Counted from the stretch's first letter, positions 1 to 8,349 are shown. The stretch: 64,000 nt of DNA from Halobacteriovorax sp. JY17 (GCF_002753895.1 NZ_NJER01000001.1:1708298-1772297), one strand, 5' to 3'. The notes: generated by a model from the letters alone, not told the origin. A program made the numbers and translations.

Positions 1-52
1 CGATTTCATGACAAATCCCTTTTAGCTTTGAGATGAGAATTTCTAGATTCAT
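1..52 (-). CDS. 5' end of a leftward gene, cut by the window edge
   Basis: An ATG at 52 (reverse strand) is preceded by a TGGAG ribosome-binding site four to five bases upstream, and the frame stays open to the window edge, giving 17 residues starting MNLEILISKLKG. It is divergent from the membrane-protein gene that starts at 187. Too little is present to name a function. The call rests only on the start codon, the binding site and the open frame. Confidence 0.4.
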   Translation of the reverse strand, partial: MNLEILISKLKGICHEI

Positions 53-186
53 AATCTCCACGCTAGGCGTGTAGAGCTCGGGATTCTTCAGTTGTGAATT
101 TTCTTCGTTCGTTGTTTTCATGTGAGTTGTTTATTTCAAAAAATCCTTTTAACGTCAATCGTCAATCTTCTTTGGAGTTCATAAGT

Positions 187-993
187 ATGGAATATCTCGT
201 AGTTTTTCTCCCTTTTATTTTATTGTTAAAACCGAGGAAGCTACTAAAATTCCGTTCAAGTAGCTATAAAGATGTTATTGAACTTATCGAGGGGTTAGAA
301 ATTACTCCTCCAAAAAAAGAGAGTGACCTTTACCGAGTAGCAAAACTTCTCCTCGAAGTAAGAAAAATCTATGGAGCCAAGGCTTTTGAATCTTTAATGA
401 TTTTAAAGAAGGAGGCATATAAATCGGATAGGGAGAGGAAGAAGCTTAAGGGAATTCTCTATGGCGCCTACTTTCAGCAGCTAATTATGGCCCTTTTAAT
501 ACTCGTTATGATTTTTATTACAAACTCTATGTTTGAGAGCTCTCCTACAACCTACATAATCATTTTTCTTCTTCAAGTCTTAGCGATCTTATTCCTGCTT
601 GGAGCAAATTATCTCCTAGAAAAGCTCTATATTAGAGGAGGAGTTATTAGGCTTAAGAATCTTCTTATTGTGAAGTCCTTATCTCAGAGTGGCCTCTCTG
701 TGAGCCGAGTGCTTAAGAATATAGACTGGGAGGGAATGAAGGAGAGCTCATCGAAGCGTCTGTCTAAGTGGGATGAACTCTTTTTCTCAATTCTATCTAA
801 GTGGCAAGAAACTGGGCGAGGCCTTGTTGCTAATTTAGATGAATTAGAAGAGGAATTGGAGTTTCTTCGTTCATTTGGAGATAAGAAATTTCATGATTAT
901 ATGAATGGAGCCAAATTCTTTGCCCTACTAATAGGTGGTTTCCTAGGCTATTTCGTCTACCTCTTTAGTTTTGTGGGAAAGCTTCTAACTTAG
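187..993 (+). CDS. Multi-pass membrane protein, possibly TadB/TadC-like
   Basis: A 268-residue protein with a hydrophobic N-terminal segment, a cytoplasmic-looking charged stretch (about residues 20-90), a pair of membrane segments (about 95-145), a second charged region with a long acidic helix, and a last membrane segment at the C-terminus. That layout resembles the T2SSF-fold platform proteins TadB and TadC of Tad pilus systems, and the rest of a Tad cluster lies 3 kb away on the other strand. No conserved T2SSF motif was clear, so the family call is an inference. I chose the ATG at 187 because GGAG lies nine bases upstream; the frame could extend to a GTG at 94, but nothing supports that start. 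Alternative: an unrelated inner-membrane protein. Confidence 0.45.
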   Translation: MEYLVVFLPFILLLKPRKLLKFRSSSYKDVIELIEGLEITPPKKESDLYRVAKLLLEVRKIYGAKAFESLMILKKEAYKSDRERKKLKGILYGAYFQQLIMALLILVMIFITNSMFESSPTTYIIIFLLQVLAILFLLGANYLLEKLYIRGGVIRLKNLLIVKSLSQSGLSVSRVLKNIDWEGMKESSSKRLSKWDELFFSILSKWQETGRGLVANLDELEEELEFLRSFGDKKFHDYMNGAKFFALLIGGFLGYFVYLFSFVGKLLT

Positions 994-1088
994 CTAAATT
1001 GACGCTTCAAGAGATTGTATTTTGGGCCTAGCTGTAATAGTTTAGTATTTAAATTTTCAATACTTATGACACAAAGCAGAGGTAACAA

Positions 1089-2774
1089 ATGGCCCAGCCA
1101 AACGACAAGCAAATCATCTACTCAATGAATAGAGTGGGGAAAGTAATTAAGAGTAAACATATCCTAAAGAATATTTCTCTTTCCTACTTCTATGGCGCGA
1201 AGATTGGTGTTCTAGGTCTTAACGGCTCTGGTAAGTCGACACTTTTAAAAATTCTTGCGGGGATTGATGAGGATCATCTTGGGGAAACTCATATGGCCAA
1301 GGGTTATACTGTTGGTTACTTAGAACAAGAGCCAGCGCTTGATCCTGAAAAAACAGTTAAGGAAATTGTTCAAGAAGGATGTCAGGAAGTTGTTGATATG
1401 CTCGCAAAATTTGATGAGATGTCGATGAAGTTCTCTGAGCCAATGAGCGATGATGAAATGAACGATCTCTTAGATAAACAAGCTAAGCTTCAAGATGCTC
1501 TTGATCATGCAGAAGCTTGGGAGCTTGACAGTAAGCTTGACCTTGCAATGGAAGCACTTAGATGTCCACCGAGCGATCAAAAGTGTGGTGTTCTTTCTGG
1601 TGGGGAAAAAAGAAGAGTCGCTCTATGTAGATTGCTTCTTCAAAAACCAGATATTCTATTATTAGATGAGCCGACTAACCACCTTGATGCAGAAACTGTA
1701 TGGTGGCTTGAAAGACATCTTCAACAATATAAGGGAACAGTAATTGCAGTTACCCACGATAGATACTTCTTAGATAATGTTGCAGGTTGGATACTTGAAC
1801 TTGATAGAGGACAGGGAATTCCATTTGAAGGTAACTACACTGATTGGTTAGATCAAAAGTCGAAGAGACTAGCACAAGAAGAGAAGACTGAATCTAAAAA
1901 GCAAAAAGCTATGAAAGAAGAGCTTGAGTGGATTAGAAGTTCTCCTAAAGCTCGTCAGGCTAAATCAAAAGCAAGAATCAAAAGCTATGAAGATAGATAT
2001 AGAGATTCACAGGAAAAGAGAAATGAAACAAATGAACTCTTTATCCCTACTGGACCTAGGCTTGGTAACTCCGTTATTGAAGCGACTAGTGTGGCCAAAG
2101 CATTTGACGATAGAGTTCTCTATGATAATTTAAATTTCCAACTTCCTCCTGGTGGAGTTGTTGGTATTATTGGTGCTAACGGTGCTGGTAAGACAACATT
2201 ATTTAGAATGATTACAGGAGAGCAAGAACCAACTTCAGGAACATTTAAAGTAGGGGAAACTGTAAAACTTAGTTATGTGGATCAGGGACGTGCTCTTGAC
2301 GCTAATAAAACAATTTATGAAACCGTTTCTGGTGGTACTGAGTTTTTAAAGCTTGGAGAGCAAGAGGTTAATGCTAGAGCTTATATTGCGAAGTTTAACT
2401 TCTCTGGCGAAGATCAGAAAAAGAAAGTCGGAGAGCTGTCAGGTGGGGAGAGAAATAGAGTTCACCTTGCTTCTACTCTTCTAACTGGTGGTAACGTTCT
2501 TCTACTGGATGAGCCTACCAACGATCTAGATGTAAATACACTTCAGGCCCTAGAGAAGGCTCTTGTGGACTTTCCGGGGTGCGCGGTTATTATTTCCCAT
2601 GATAGAGCTTTCTTAGATAGACTTGCGACACATATTCTAGCGTTTGAAGGTGATGGAGAGTCAATTTGGTTTGAAGGTAACTTTGCTGATTACGAAGAAG
2701 ATAAGCGTAAACGTCTTGGAGATGCAGCTGTCAATCCTAAGAGACATACTTACAAGAAGCTTACGAGAGATTAG
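1089..2774 (+). CDS. ettA: EttA, ABC-F translational throttle ATPase
   Basis: This is a 561-residue soluble ABC-F protein (E. coli EttA has 555 residues). It has two ATP-binding cassettes: first Walker A GLNGSGKS at 43-50, signature LSGGEKRR and Walker B LLLDEPTNHLD, then a charged linker, then a second Walker A GANGAGKT and signature LSGGERNR with LLLDEPTNDLD. There are no membrane segments. EttA binds the ribosomal E site and gates entry into the elongation cycle according to the ATP/ADP ratio; that role is known from the family and is not visible here. AGAGG lies just upstream of the ATG. The next gene, an aspartate kinase, starts two bases after the stop, so they are probably cotranscribed. 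Confidence 0.93.
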   Translation: MAQPNDKQIIYSMNRVGKVIKSKHILKNISLSYFYGAKIGVLGLNGSGKSTLLKILAGIDEDHLGETHMAKGYTVGYLEQEPALDPEKTVKEIVQEGCQEVVDMLAKFDEMSMKFSEPMSDDEMNDLLDKQAKLQDALDHAEAWELDSKLDLAMEALRCPPSDQKCGVLSGGEKRRVALCRLLLQKPDILLLDEPTNHLDAETVWWLERHLQQYKGTVIAVTHDRYFLDNVAGWILELDRGQGIPFEGNYTDWLDQKSKRLAQEEKTESKKQKAMKEELEWIRSSPKARQAKSKARIKSYEDRYRDSQEKRNETNELFIPTGPRLGNSVIEATSVAKAFDDRVLYDNLNFQLPPGGVVGIIGANGAGKTTLFRMITGEQEPTSGTFKVGETVKLSYVDQGRALDANKTIYETVSGGTEFLKLGEQEVNARAYIAKFNFSGEDQKKKVGELSGGERNRVHLASTLLTGGNVLLLDEPTNDLDVNTLQALEKALVDFPGCAVIISHDRAFLDRLATHILAFEGDGESIWFEGNFADYEEDKRKRLGDAAVNPKRHTYKKLTRD

Positions 2775-2776
2775 TC

Positions 2777-3877
2777 TTGAGAATTTTTAAATTTGGTGGC
2801 AGTAGCGTAAAAGATGCTACTGCCATGAAGCGAGTTGCAAATATTATTTCAAGTCACGAGAAGTGTCGTGTCGTTGTTGTTAGTGCAACGAAGAGTACTA
2901 CTAATGAATTGGAAGTTATTGCAAATGCTTCAACTCTTTCGGAAGTAAATCTTACAGAAAAACTCATTCAAAAATTAATGAATAGACATAGAGATATCAC
3001 TAGAGAGCTTGAATTAGATATTGAGTTATCACTATTTGAAATTGAAAGTGAACTTTTTGAAATCTCTAAAAGTATGAATGGTGACGGAAAAGTTATTTCA
3101 AAGAAAATGGATTCTCTCTACAGTATTGGAGAGAGGTTATCTAGTTTAATTCTTTCAAGGTATCTACAGAGAGTTTCTTCAAAGAATGTCATACTAAAAG
3201 ATATTCGAGAAGTTTTAAGAACAAACGATCAATGGAATTTAGCCTCTCCTTTAATTGGAGAGACATTGAAAAATATTGCTAAATGGGGTGAGATTTCTGA
3301 GAGTGACTTAATTATAACTCAAGGATTTATTGGCTCAACAATGACTGGGGAGACGACAACTTTAGGACGAGAAGGATCTGACTTTAGTGCGACGATTCTA
3401 GGAGAAGTTCTAGATGCAAGTGAAGTTACTATTTGGACTGATGTCGCAGGGGTTGCTACATGTGACCCACGAGTTTTAAGTAGTGCAAGATTTATCCCTC
3501 TGCTGAACTATAAGCACGCGGCCCTCTTGGCCCATTTTGGAGCTAAAGTTCTCTTTGAGAGGACATTAGAGCCAGCGATTAGAAAGAAATTTCCAGTACT
3601 AGTTAAGTCAACTCTCTCTCCTGCTGAGTCTGGAACTCGAATTCATGAACTTCCGATTAAAAGCGGTCCAATAGGCCTTGCTATTGATAAGGATATTCTA
3701 ACTATTGTTGGTGAAAAATTATTAGCAAAGGATATTATTCTTCCTCTGAAAGAACTTTCTGAGTTTGAAATCTATAAGCAGACTGATGAATATATCAGTT
3801 TAAAAATTCTTAACGAAGATATTGAAGTTTTTGCGGAGAAAATACATCCTTGGATTCTAGAATATCTTCATAATTAA
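2777..3877 (+). CDS. lysC: Aspartate kinase, short form
   Basis: Aspartokinase phosphorylates aspartate, the first step towards lysine, threonine, methionine and diaminopimelate. The N-terminal KFGGSSVKDA (5-14) is the amino-acid-kinase ATP/substrate motif; GREGSDFSA and the segment with WTDVAGVATCDPR are typical aspartokinase signatures. The protein has 366 residues against about 450 for E. coli LysC. The kinase domain is complete, but after about residue 295 only some 70 residues remain where two ACT domains are usual, so feedback control is probably altered. It begins with TTG two bases after ettA, with no ATG available nearby. Its last 68 bases overlap the convergent tadA gene. Confidence 0.88.
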   Translation: MRIFKFGGSSVKDATAMKRVANIISSHEKCRVVVVSATKSTTNELEVIANASTLSEVNLTEKLIQKLMNRHRDITRELELDIELSLFEIESELFEISKSMNGDGKVISKKMDSLYSIGERLSSLILSRYLQRVSSKNVILKDIREVLRTNDQWNLASPLIGETLKNIAKWGEISESDLIITQGFIGSTMTGETTTLGREGSDFSATILGEVLDASEVTIWTDVAGVATCDPRVLSSARFIPLLNYKHAALLAHFGAKVLFERTLEPAIRKKFPVLVKSTLSPAESGTRIHELPIKSGPIGLAIDKDILTIVGEKLLAKDIILPLKELSEFEIYKQTDEYISLKILNEDIEVFAEKIHPWILEYLHN

Positions 3878-4919
3878 TTTTTCCAGCTTCATGACCAAGC
3901 AATTCAATTGCACTTTTAACTTTCTTATTTTCCATGAAAATGATGATGTCAATTCCTGTCGATATTAGTTCTAGAGCAATTTCATTATTCATTCCACCAA
4001 TTCCGGAGTAAAGGCAAAGAAGGGTGGAAATTCTCTTTGGACAATCCATTGCACTACTTGCATGAAGAGTTGTGAGTATTCCCTTATGACCAGTATTTGT
4101 ACTTAAGATAAGTGGCACGACCTCGTGGGATCTTATTTCTCCGAGAACAATCCTTTCTGGGCGCATTCTAAGGGCGTAGGAACAATAGTCACTTAAAGAG
4201 TGACGAGGCTTTTCACTCGCTACAAGCCTTGTTGTTGTAGGCCCTGGAGATTTTAGCTCTAGTGTATCTTCAATTATAAAAATGTGCTGATTTTCCTCTG
4301 AGTAAGTAAGAAGGGAAGATAGAAAAGATGTTTTTCCTGAGCCCGTTGATCCACAAACAATAATATTTTTCTTCTCATTAAACTTCTCTAAAATAATCTC
4401 CTTATCTTGAGAGTTATTAAAGAAACTTTCTATTGAGTAGGACTCTTGACTATGGAATCTTATAGAGCACTTATGAGAATGTTCTTCTGAAAGAGAGGCA
4501 TGAGTTAGAGTCACACGAATGTTTCGACCAAGTTTACTGGCCTTGAAGCTTACAAATGGGCTAGAGATATTCCAGTCAACTTTATATTCTAAACAGAGAA
4601 GCTTATAGCTTAAAGTAATATCCTTAAAATCTAAGTCTGTAGAGAAATTAGTTGTTCTCTCTTTTTGGAAATATTGAATACTTTCTTCATTGTGAATAAT
4701 AATTTCCTCAAGCCCATCTCTCATTTTTAAAAAACTAAAGTGACAAATTGTTTCAAACCAATTATTTAATTTTTCCTTAGGTAGAAGTATATGCCAATCC
4801 TCTCCAAACTCTATTGTTAGGTTTGTATGAATATTTGAAAGACTTGGATAGTGGCTTCGGCTAATGGAATCATTTATGTATTTTCTTGAAATCTTATAGA
4901 TATCTTCTGCTATATTCAT
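3810..4919 (-). CDS. tadA: TadA/CpaF-type pilus assembly ATPase
   Basis: A GspE-superfamily secretion ATPase that powers Flp pilus assembly in the cytoplasm. In 369 residues one sees a poorly conserved N-terminal region (1-180), Walker A GSTGSGKTS at 190-198, an Asp box (FIIEDTLEL), the Walker B region with RPERIVLGEIR at about 252-264, and a His box (LTTLHASS). It is shorter than typical CpaF proteins (over 400 residues), mainly at the N-terminus. The start overlaps the secretin stop in an ATGA, so the two are translationally coupled at the end of the Tad operon. The 3' end overlaps the convergent aspartate kinase gene by 68 bases. Confidence 0.9.
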   Translation of the reverse strand: MNIAEDIYKISRKYINDSISRSHYPSLSNIHTNLTIEFGEDWHILLPKEKLNNWFETICHFSFLKMRDGLEEIIIHNEESIQYFQKERTTNFSTDLDFKDITLSYKLLCLEYKVDWNISSPFVSFKASKLGRNIRVTLTHASLSEEHSHKCSIRFHSQESYSIESFFNNSQDKEIILEKFNEKKNIIVCGSTGSGKTSFLSSLLTYSEENQHIFIIEDTLELKSPGPTTTRLVASEKPRHSLSDYCSYALRMRPERIVLGEIRSHEVVPLILSTNTGHKGILTTLHASSAMDCPKRISTLLCLYSGIGGMNNEIALELISTGIDIIIFMENKKVKSAIELLGHEAGKINYEDILESKDVFSPQKLQYLR

Positions 4920-6295
4920 GGGAATCTCTCCAGTTGTACAAAGAGTTTAATATTCTTAAAAGTTTCTATTTCTGATGTTGAGGAGAATAATCTTCCAAGG
5001 ATTGGTATTCTTGATAGATAGGGAAGAGAGCTATCCTCACTCTGAATTCCTTGATGGCCAATGTCAACAATCTGCAAGGATTCATTTAGTTGTAACCTCA
5101 CTCTGGATTTTGTTCTATTTGAACTAATCGTTGCATTGGCGCCATTAGAAATAGGTCTAGATAACTCGGTTTCTATGTTTAAAAAGAATTGATCATTCTC
5201 CTTTTCAATTTTTGTCTTTAATTTAAGACCGGCAAATTTCCAATTTGTTGTAAACTCATCGTTCGACCCTTGAGTAAAAGGTATTTCACTTCCAATACTA
5301 ATTTCACCTTCATTATTAATTCTTGTCATAAGTTCTGGAGTAGCAATAGAAGAGAGCTTAATATTCTTGTTTTCAAAATTTATTAAATTTTCACCAATAA
5401 AGGAATTTAAGTCTTTCTTTAAGAGAGCATAGAGATTATTAGAAATTTTATTAAGACCTAAGGAAAGTACTTCACTACTTGCGGACTCAAGTAAGATAAG
5501 ACGCGTTTTTAATTTATAATTTGGGAGAAGAAGTGCCTCATCGGTTTGAATAAATATGATTGGAATATCACTTAACCAATAGTCAGTTATAGATTTTAAG
5601 TCATAATTTGACTTCGGGAGCTTACACTTAATGGGAATTGAATCAAATTTACAAGAAACATTGGTGATCTTATTTTTAATAAAATTCCCATAGATGAGAT
5701 TTGCTATTTCTTTTTGTAAGTTTTCAGAAAGTTGAGTTTGATTATTAATTTCGAAGTTCTTATTTACTTTTTCTAGCTCTCTTGAAAAAGCTATTAACTC
5801 TTGTAGAGTTTTAATTTCTCCGCAGGCCATGATCGTCGAATTAACAAGGCTTGCTTTGAGACCGATTGAATTTAGAGTAAGGAGTGTCATTCGTGCCTTT
5901 GATATTTGCACTTTCGTATGTATGAAAATATTAAATTCTTGCGTTACTCCTCCTTTTCTCCAGACCTTTAGGGAGCTATGACCTTGCTGTTTTGCTCTGA
6001 TCATAAGACTTTCTTTTGCTGCATAGTGTTTTATTGAAATGAGTTCTTTATTACTGGTGGCATAGTTAACAAGCCCGCTAACGGGGATTTTTCTGTACTC
6101 ACCAATTGCTAAGTGAATAAATTGAATGTCAGTATTTTCTTGATTACAGCTACTTACGGCATTTGGTGCCAGGAGAATTAAGCAGTTAACTATTAATACT
6201 TTGACAACTTGGCCAGATCTAGGTAAAAACTTGGTTCTACTTCGCGTAGAATTAATAGAGAAATTTAAGTTTTTAAGATATAGGAGAGTAATCAT
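4916..6295 (-). CDS. rcpA: Tad-type secretin (RcpA/CpaC-like)
   Basis: The outer-membrane pore of the Flp pilus. A hydrophobic signal-like segment precedes a pilus-formation N-terminal domain (region around HLAIGEYRKIPVSGL). The C-terminal third carries a secretin end motif, LPYLSRIPILGRLF, followed by a typical amphipathic tail. The reading frame can be extended to a TTG at 6445, but those 50 codons are the antisense of a small basic-protein gene and encode an implausible run of membrane segments. The ATG at 6295 is the only ATG/GTG/TTG between there and the signal segment, though it lacks a clear ribosome-binding site, so the start stays uncertain. It is coupled to tadA downstream. Confidence 0.83.
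   Translation of the reverse strand: MITLLYLKNLNFSINSTRSRTKFLPRSGQVVKVLIVNCLILLAPNAVSSCNQENTDIQFIHLAIGEYRKIPVSGLVNYATSNKELISIKHYAAKESLMIRAKQQGHSSLKVWRKGGVTQEFNIFIHTKVQISKARMTLLTLNSIGLKASLVNSTIMACGEIKTLQELIAFSRELEKVNKNFEINNQTQLSENLQKEIANLIYGNFIKNKITNVSCKFDSIPIKCKLPKSNYDLKSITDYWLSDIPIIFIQTDEALLLPNYKLKTRLILLESASSEVLSLGLNKISNNLYALLKKDLNSFIGENLINFENKNIKLSSIATPELMTRINNEGEISIGSEIPFTQGSNDEFTTNWKFAGLKLKTKIEKENDQFFLNIETELSRPISNGANATISSNRTKSRVRLQLNESLQIVDIGHQGIQSEDSSLPYLSRIPILGRLFSSTSEIETFKNIKLFVQLERFP
6201..6229 (+). promoter_or_regulatory. Sigma-70-like promoter for the small basic-protein gene
   Basis: TTGACA (6201-6206), a 17-base spacer, then TAAAAA (6224-6229). The -35 box is perfect and the -10 box matches four of six positions. 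It lies about 65 bases upstream of the ATG at 6294, inside the coding sequence of the opposing secretin gene. Confidence 0.5.
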
Positions 6296-6422
6296 GGTAT
6301 CTAATACAAGAATTACAAAAACTAGAAGATCAAATAAGAAAGTTAAAGCTGGTTCTAGAAGAAAGGCTGCGAATAGAAACAAGGGTACAACTCCTAAGTT
6401 CGCGATCCACCAAGACAAGTAA
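6294..6422 (+). CDS. 42-residue basic protein, ribosome- or nucleic-acid-associated?
   Basis: A small gene starting at an ATG with GGAG eight bases upstream, preceded by a good promoter and followed by two hairpins, the second with a T run. Of 42 residues, 14 are Lys or Arg, and the sequence ends in GTTPKFAIHQDK. I do not recognise the family. The size, charge and compact transcription unit resemble small ribosomal or ribosome-associated proteins, but that is only an analogy. It runs head to head with the secretin gene, and the two ATGs share the palindrome CATG at 6293-6296. The frame could extend upstream to 6201, but that part has no binding site. Confidence 0.7.
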   Translation: MVSNTRITKTRRSNKKVKAGSRRKAANRNKGTTPKFAIHQDK

Positions 6423-6440
6423 TCGCTTTTTTGATTTAAG

Positions 6441-6489
6441 GGCAACTCGATTGCCCTGATAAATTTAGCCCGCCATATAGTGGGCTTTT
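6441..6489 (+). terminator. Two hairpins ending the small basic-protein gene
   Basis: The first hairpin pairs GGGCAA with TTGCCC around a CTCGA loop (6441-6457). The second pairs GCCCGC with GTGGGC (one G-T pair) and is followed by a run of seven T, as in a Rho-independent terminator for the plus strand. Confidence 0.7.
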
Positions 6490-6490
6490 T

Positions 6491-6784
6491 TTATTTCCAG
6501 TAAACTCCAAGCATTTCTTCCATTACTTCCTCGTTTCTATAAACCAGTTTGACTTCCTTATTTCTATCTAAGCAGATGTGAGTTGCTATTACTTCTTGTT
6601 TTTGACATGGTCCATACTCGATCTTGTATATGTCCTTACTGACTTTAAAGCGCTCATTCATAACTTTCTCAATCTGTTGCATCGACTCCTTATCACTTCC
6701 TTCATATGTAATTAAAACGAAAGGAGTGTCCTTAGAAAAAGAGTTTAAAGAGAGGAGCATGAATAGACTAAAAACTAATTTCAT
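6491..6784 (-). CDS. Small secreted protein of the Tad cluster, unknown function
   Basis: A 97-residue protein with a signal peptide (KLVFSLFMLLSLNSFS) and a mature part of about 80 residues holding two Cys in close spacing (GPCQKQEVIATHIC), which could form a periplasmic disulfide. It lies between the Tad inner-membrane proteins and the secretin gene and overlaps the preceding gene by 17 bases, so it is probably cotranscribed. I do not recognise a family. A Tad accessory role, for example as a pilotin-like or periplasmic factor, is suggested only by position. Confidence 0.65.
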   Translation of the reverse strand: MKLVFSLFMLLSLNSFSKDTPFVLITYEGSDKESMQQIEKVMNERFKVSKDIYKIEYGPCQKQEVIATHICLDRNKEVKLVYRNEEVMEEMLGVYWK

Positions 6785-7229
6785 AATTTTTCCTTTCGCT
6801 AGTAATCACTTTTCTTAGCGGGATTAATTTCCAGTTATTTGGCTTATTTATTATCCAGGAGGATTTATCTTTTGGAATTTCAAGTGTTACGAGAAGAGCT
6901 CCATCTGGAGTCTTTTCTCGTAACACTATTTGAACACTTTCTATTTCTTGAAGAGATTTTTGATTGATTAAATTCGCCTTTTCTTGATCTTCGGGAACTA
7001 TTGAGTCAACTTCTAATTTAATAATGGTATGATTTATACTTAGCTCTTTCGTGACTTGTGTTATCTCCTGCGTAGGAGAGTCTTGAACAAGTGTTCTCGC
7101 TATATGTGATAAAAGAAAAATGATAAGAAATTGAAAGAGAAGTTTCTTTCGATCTTGCTTACTTTTTTTCTTGGTAGACTCTTTGTACATTTGAAGGGGT
7201 GAACTCATTCCACTTTCTTTCGAATTCAT
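6768..7229 (-). CDS. Single-pass membrane protein of the Tad cluster
   Basis: A 153-residue protein with a very basic N-terminus (KKKSKQDRKK), one membrane segment (about residues 29-45) and a periplasmic part of about 105 residues rich in beta-type sequence. The position in the Tad operon and topology are those of CpaB/RcpC, but no SAF domain is evident and it is shorter, so I leave the function open. The gene overlaps the TadE-like gene by 71 bases if the first ATG is used; a later ATG at 7208 with GTGGA directly upstream would shorten the overlap. Both starts keep the membrane segment. Confidence 0.6.
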   Translation of the reverse strand: MNSKESGMSSPLQMYKESTKKKSKQDRKKLLFQFLIIFLLSHIARTLVQDSPTQEITQVTKELSINHTIIKLEVDSIVPEDQEKANLINQKSLQEIESVQIVLREKTPDGALLVTLEIPKDKSSWIINKPNNWKLIPLRKVITSERKNYEISF

Positions 7230-7350
7230 ATAAATCTCTCTTTTCTACAATTTTTAAATGGGAGTCAATCTTTACGAAACTAGCTAGACAGCAAGTTAAC
7301 ATAAAGAGAAATATTGCCAATTCTATTTCTGCAAATCCTTTTTCATTCAT
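7159..7350 (-). CDS. TadE-like pseudopilin, minimal
   Basis: A 63-residue protein beginning MNEKGFAEIELAIFLFML: a short leader, a Gly before a Phe-Ala-Glu-Ile-Glu segment, then one hydrophobic helix. This is the pattern of prepilin-like TadE proteins, with the conserved Glu near the cleavage site, processed by a TadV-type peptidase. The C-terminal part after the helix is only about 35 residues. The start overlaps the stop of the upstream TadG-like gene in an ATGA. No prepilin peptidase gene is present in the window. Confidence 0.65.
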   Translation of the reverse strand: MNEKGFAEIELAIFLFMLTCCLASFVKIDSHLKIVEKRDLYEFERKWNEFTPSNVQRVYQEKK

Positions 7351-7931
7351 ATTTCATAGACCTTAGTGAAGATTTTTACTTCTTTACTAAACTTGTTATC
7401 GACTTTGATTGATGATTTGAGAATAAGAACGTTATTAAGAGAGACATTTTTTTCATTAATGGAATAGAAGTATCCCTTCTTTGTTCTCTCTATTATTGTG
7501 GTTTGATCAAAGCTTCTTTGAAAGGAGACTTTCGCTCTCATTTTATAAGGAGAATTTAGAAGAATATTGACCTTAGTCGTCTTTGCGCATTCATTAATTT
7601 TGTAAATATCCTTATAAAACTTAATCAATTTGAATTGCTGTAAAGACTTTAAAGAAGTCAGCGCCGCTTTTGCTGGCGTCGATATTTGAGGGAGTGGAGC
7701 TTTTGAAGCATAGTAGGAGATTTGAATAAGTCTATTGGTTTGGTTGATATCACCTATAAATTTACTTTGGTAAAAGTGTGATTTCCTCATACATAGAAGA
7801 GATTTGAGTCTAACTCTATTATTCTTTAAAGAAATTAACTTTGTTAGAGTCACTGTACTTATTCCACTTAATGCCATTAAAAGAGTAAGGCATAGAAAAA
7901 TTTGGGTAGAACCTCTTTGATTTAGCTTCAT
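7347..7931 (-). CDS. TadG/pseudopilin-like membrane-anchored protein
   Basis: A 194-residue protein with a short leader (KLNQRGSTQ), one hydrophobic helix (about residues 10-30) and a basic periplasmic domain with a few Cys. It sits between the Flp pilin and the TadE-like gene and is coupled by four-base overlaps on both sides. The leader before the helix resembles Tad pseudopilins (TadE, TadF, TadG), but there is no clear Glu at the +5 position and no von Willebrand domain, so the exact type is not decided. Confidence 0.55.
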   Translation of the reverse strand: MKLNQRGSTQIFLCLTLLMALSGISTVTLTKLISLKNNRVRLKSLLCMRKSHFYQSKFIGDINQTNRLIQISYYASKAPLPQISTPAKAALTSLKSLQQFKLIKFYKDIYKINECAKTTKVNILLNSPYKMRAKVSFQRSFDQTTIIERTKKGYFYSINEKNVSLNNVLILKSSIKVDNKFSKEVKIFTKVYEI

Positions 7932-8167
7932 TTCTTTAAGCCTATTACTTTATCAATAGTGATAAATTCTTCGTTGACTTGGACTTTTAATATTTGATTA
8001 CATTTAAATAGTGTTTGATTTCGGTTCTTAACTATTGCGGAGGTTATCTTCTTGAGAAGAAGGTGATGCTTTTCACTCTGACACCTTGATTCTTGAGCAA
8101 CACCCCACGAGCCATAAAGAGCGAGAAGAGAGATTTTAAAAATAAGTGTAGTCTTTAAAATCTCCAA
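7928..8167 (-). CDS. Small secreted protein following the Flp pilin gene
   Basis: A 79-residue protein with a signal peptide (about residues 5-24, ending GSWGVAQES) and a short mature domain with two Cys (RCQSEKHH and FKCNQ). It begins with TTG two bases after the pilin stop and overlaps the next gene by four bases, so it is within the Tad operon. The family is not recognised; a pilus-related periplasmic role follows only from the operon. Confidence 0.55.
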   Translation of the reverse strand: MEILKTTLIFKISLLALYGSWGVAQESRCQSEKHHLLLKKITSAIVKNRNQTLFKCNQILKVQVNEEFITIDKVIGLKK

Positions 8168-8169
8168 AT

Positions 8170-8349
8170 CTATCTCGCTGGAATGTGCTTCACAATATCC
8201 TTTCTCATCTTCTCAACTCTCGTATGCACGCTTTCGCCAAATTGTTTCATCGCGACTAGGCAAAATATACCCACCAATGATGAAATGATGATGTACTCCA
8301 TAAGACCTTGTCCTTTTTCATTTCTTAAGATTTTCTTTGCTATAGACAT
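8170..8349 (-). CDS. flp: Flp pilin, major subunit of the Tad pilus
   Basis: A 59-residue protein starting MSIAKKILRN, then EKGQGLMEYIIISSLVGIF. This is the classic Flp motif: a basic leader, cleavage after the Gly, Glu at position +5 (GQGLMEY), and one hydrophobic helix. The mature pilin would have some 46 residues. AGGAGA precedes the ATG at 8349. It is the first gene of the leftward Tad cluster, the usual place for the abundant subunit, and the SPOR-protein gene diverges from it. Confidence 0.88.
   Translation of the reverse strand: MSIAKKILRNEKGQGLMEYIIISSLVGIFCLVAMKQFGESVHTRVEKMRKDIVKHIPAR

Noticed and set aside
6296..6445. Extension of the secretin reading frame by 50 codons to a TTG at 6445
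   Set aside because: It is the antisense of the small basic-protein gene, encodes an odd set of hydrophobic segments before the true signal peptide, and has no ribosome-binding site.
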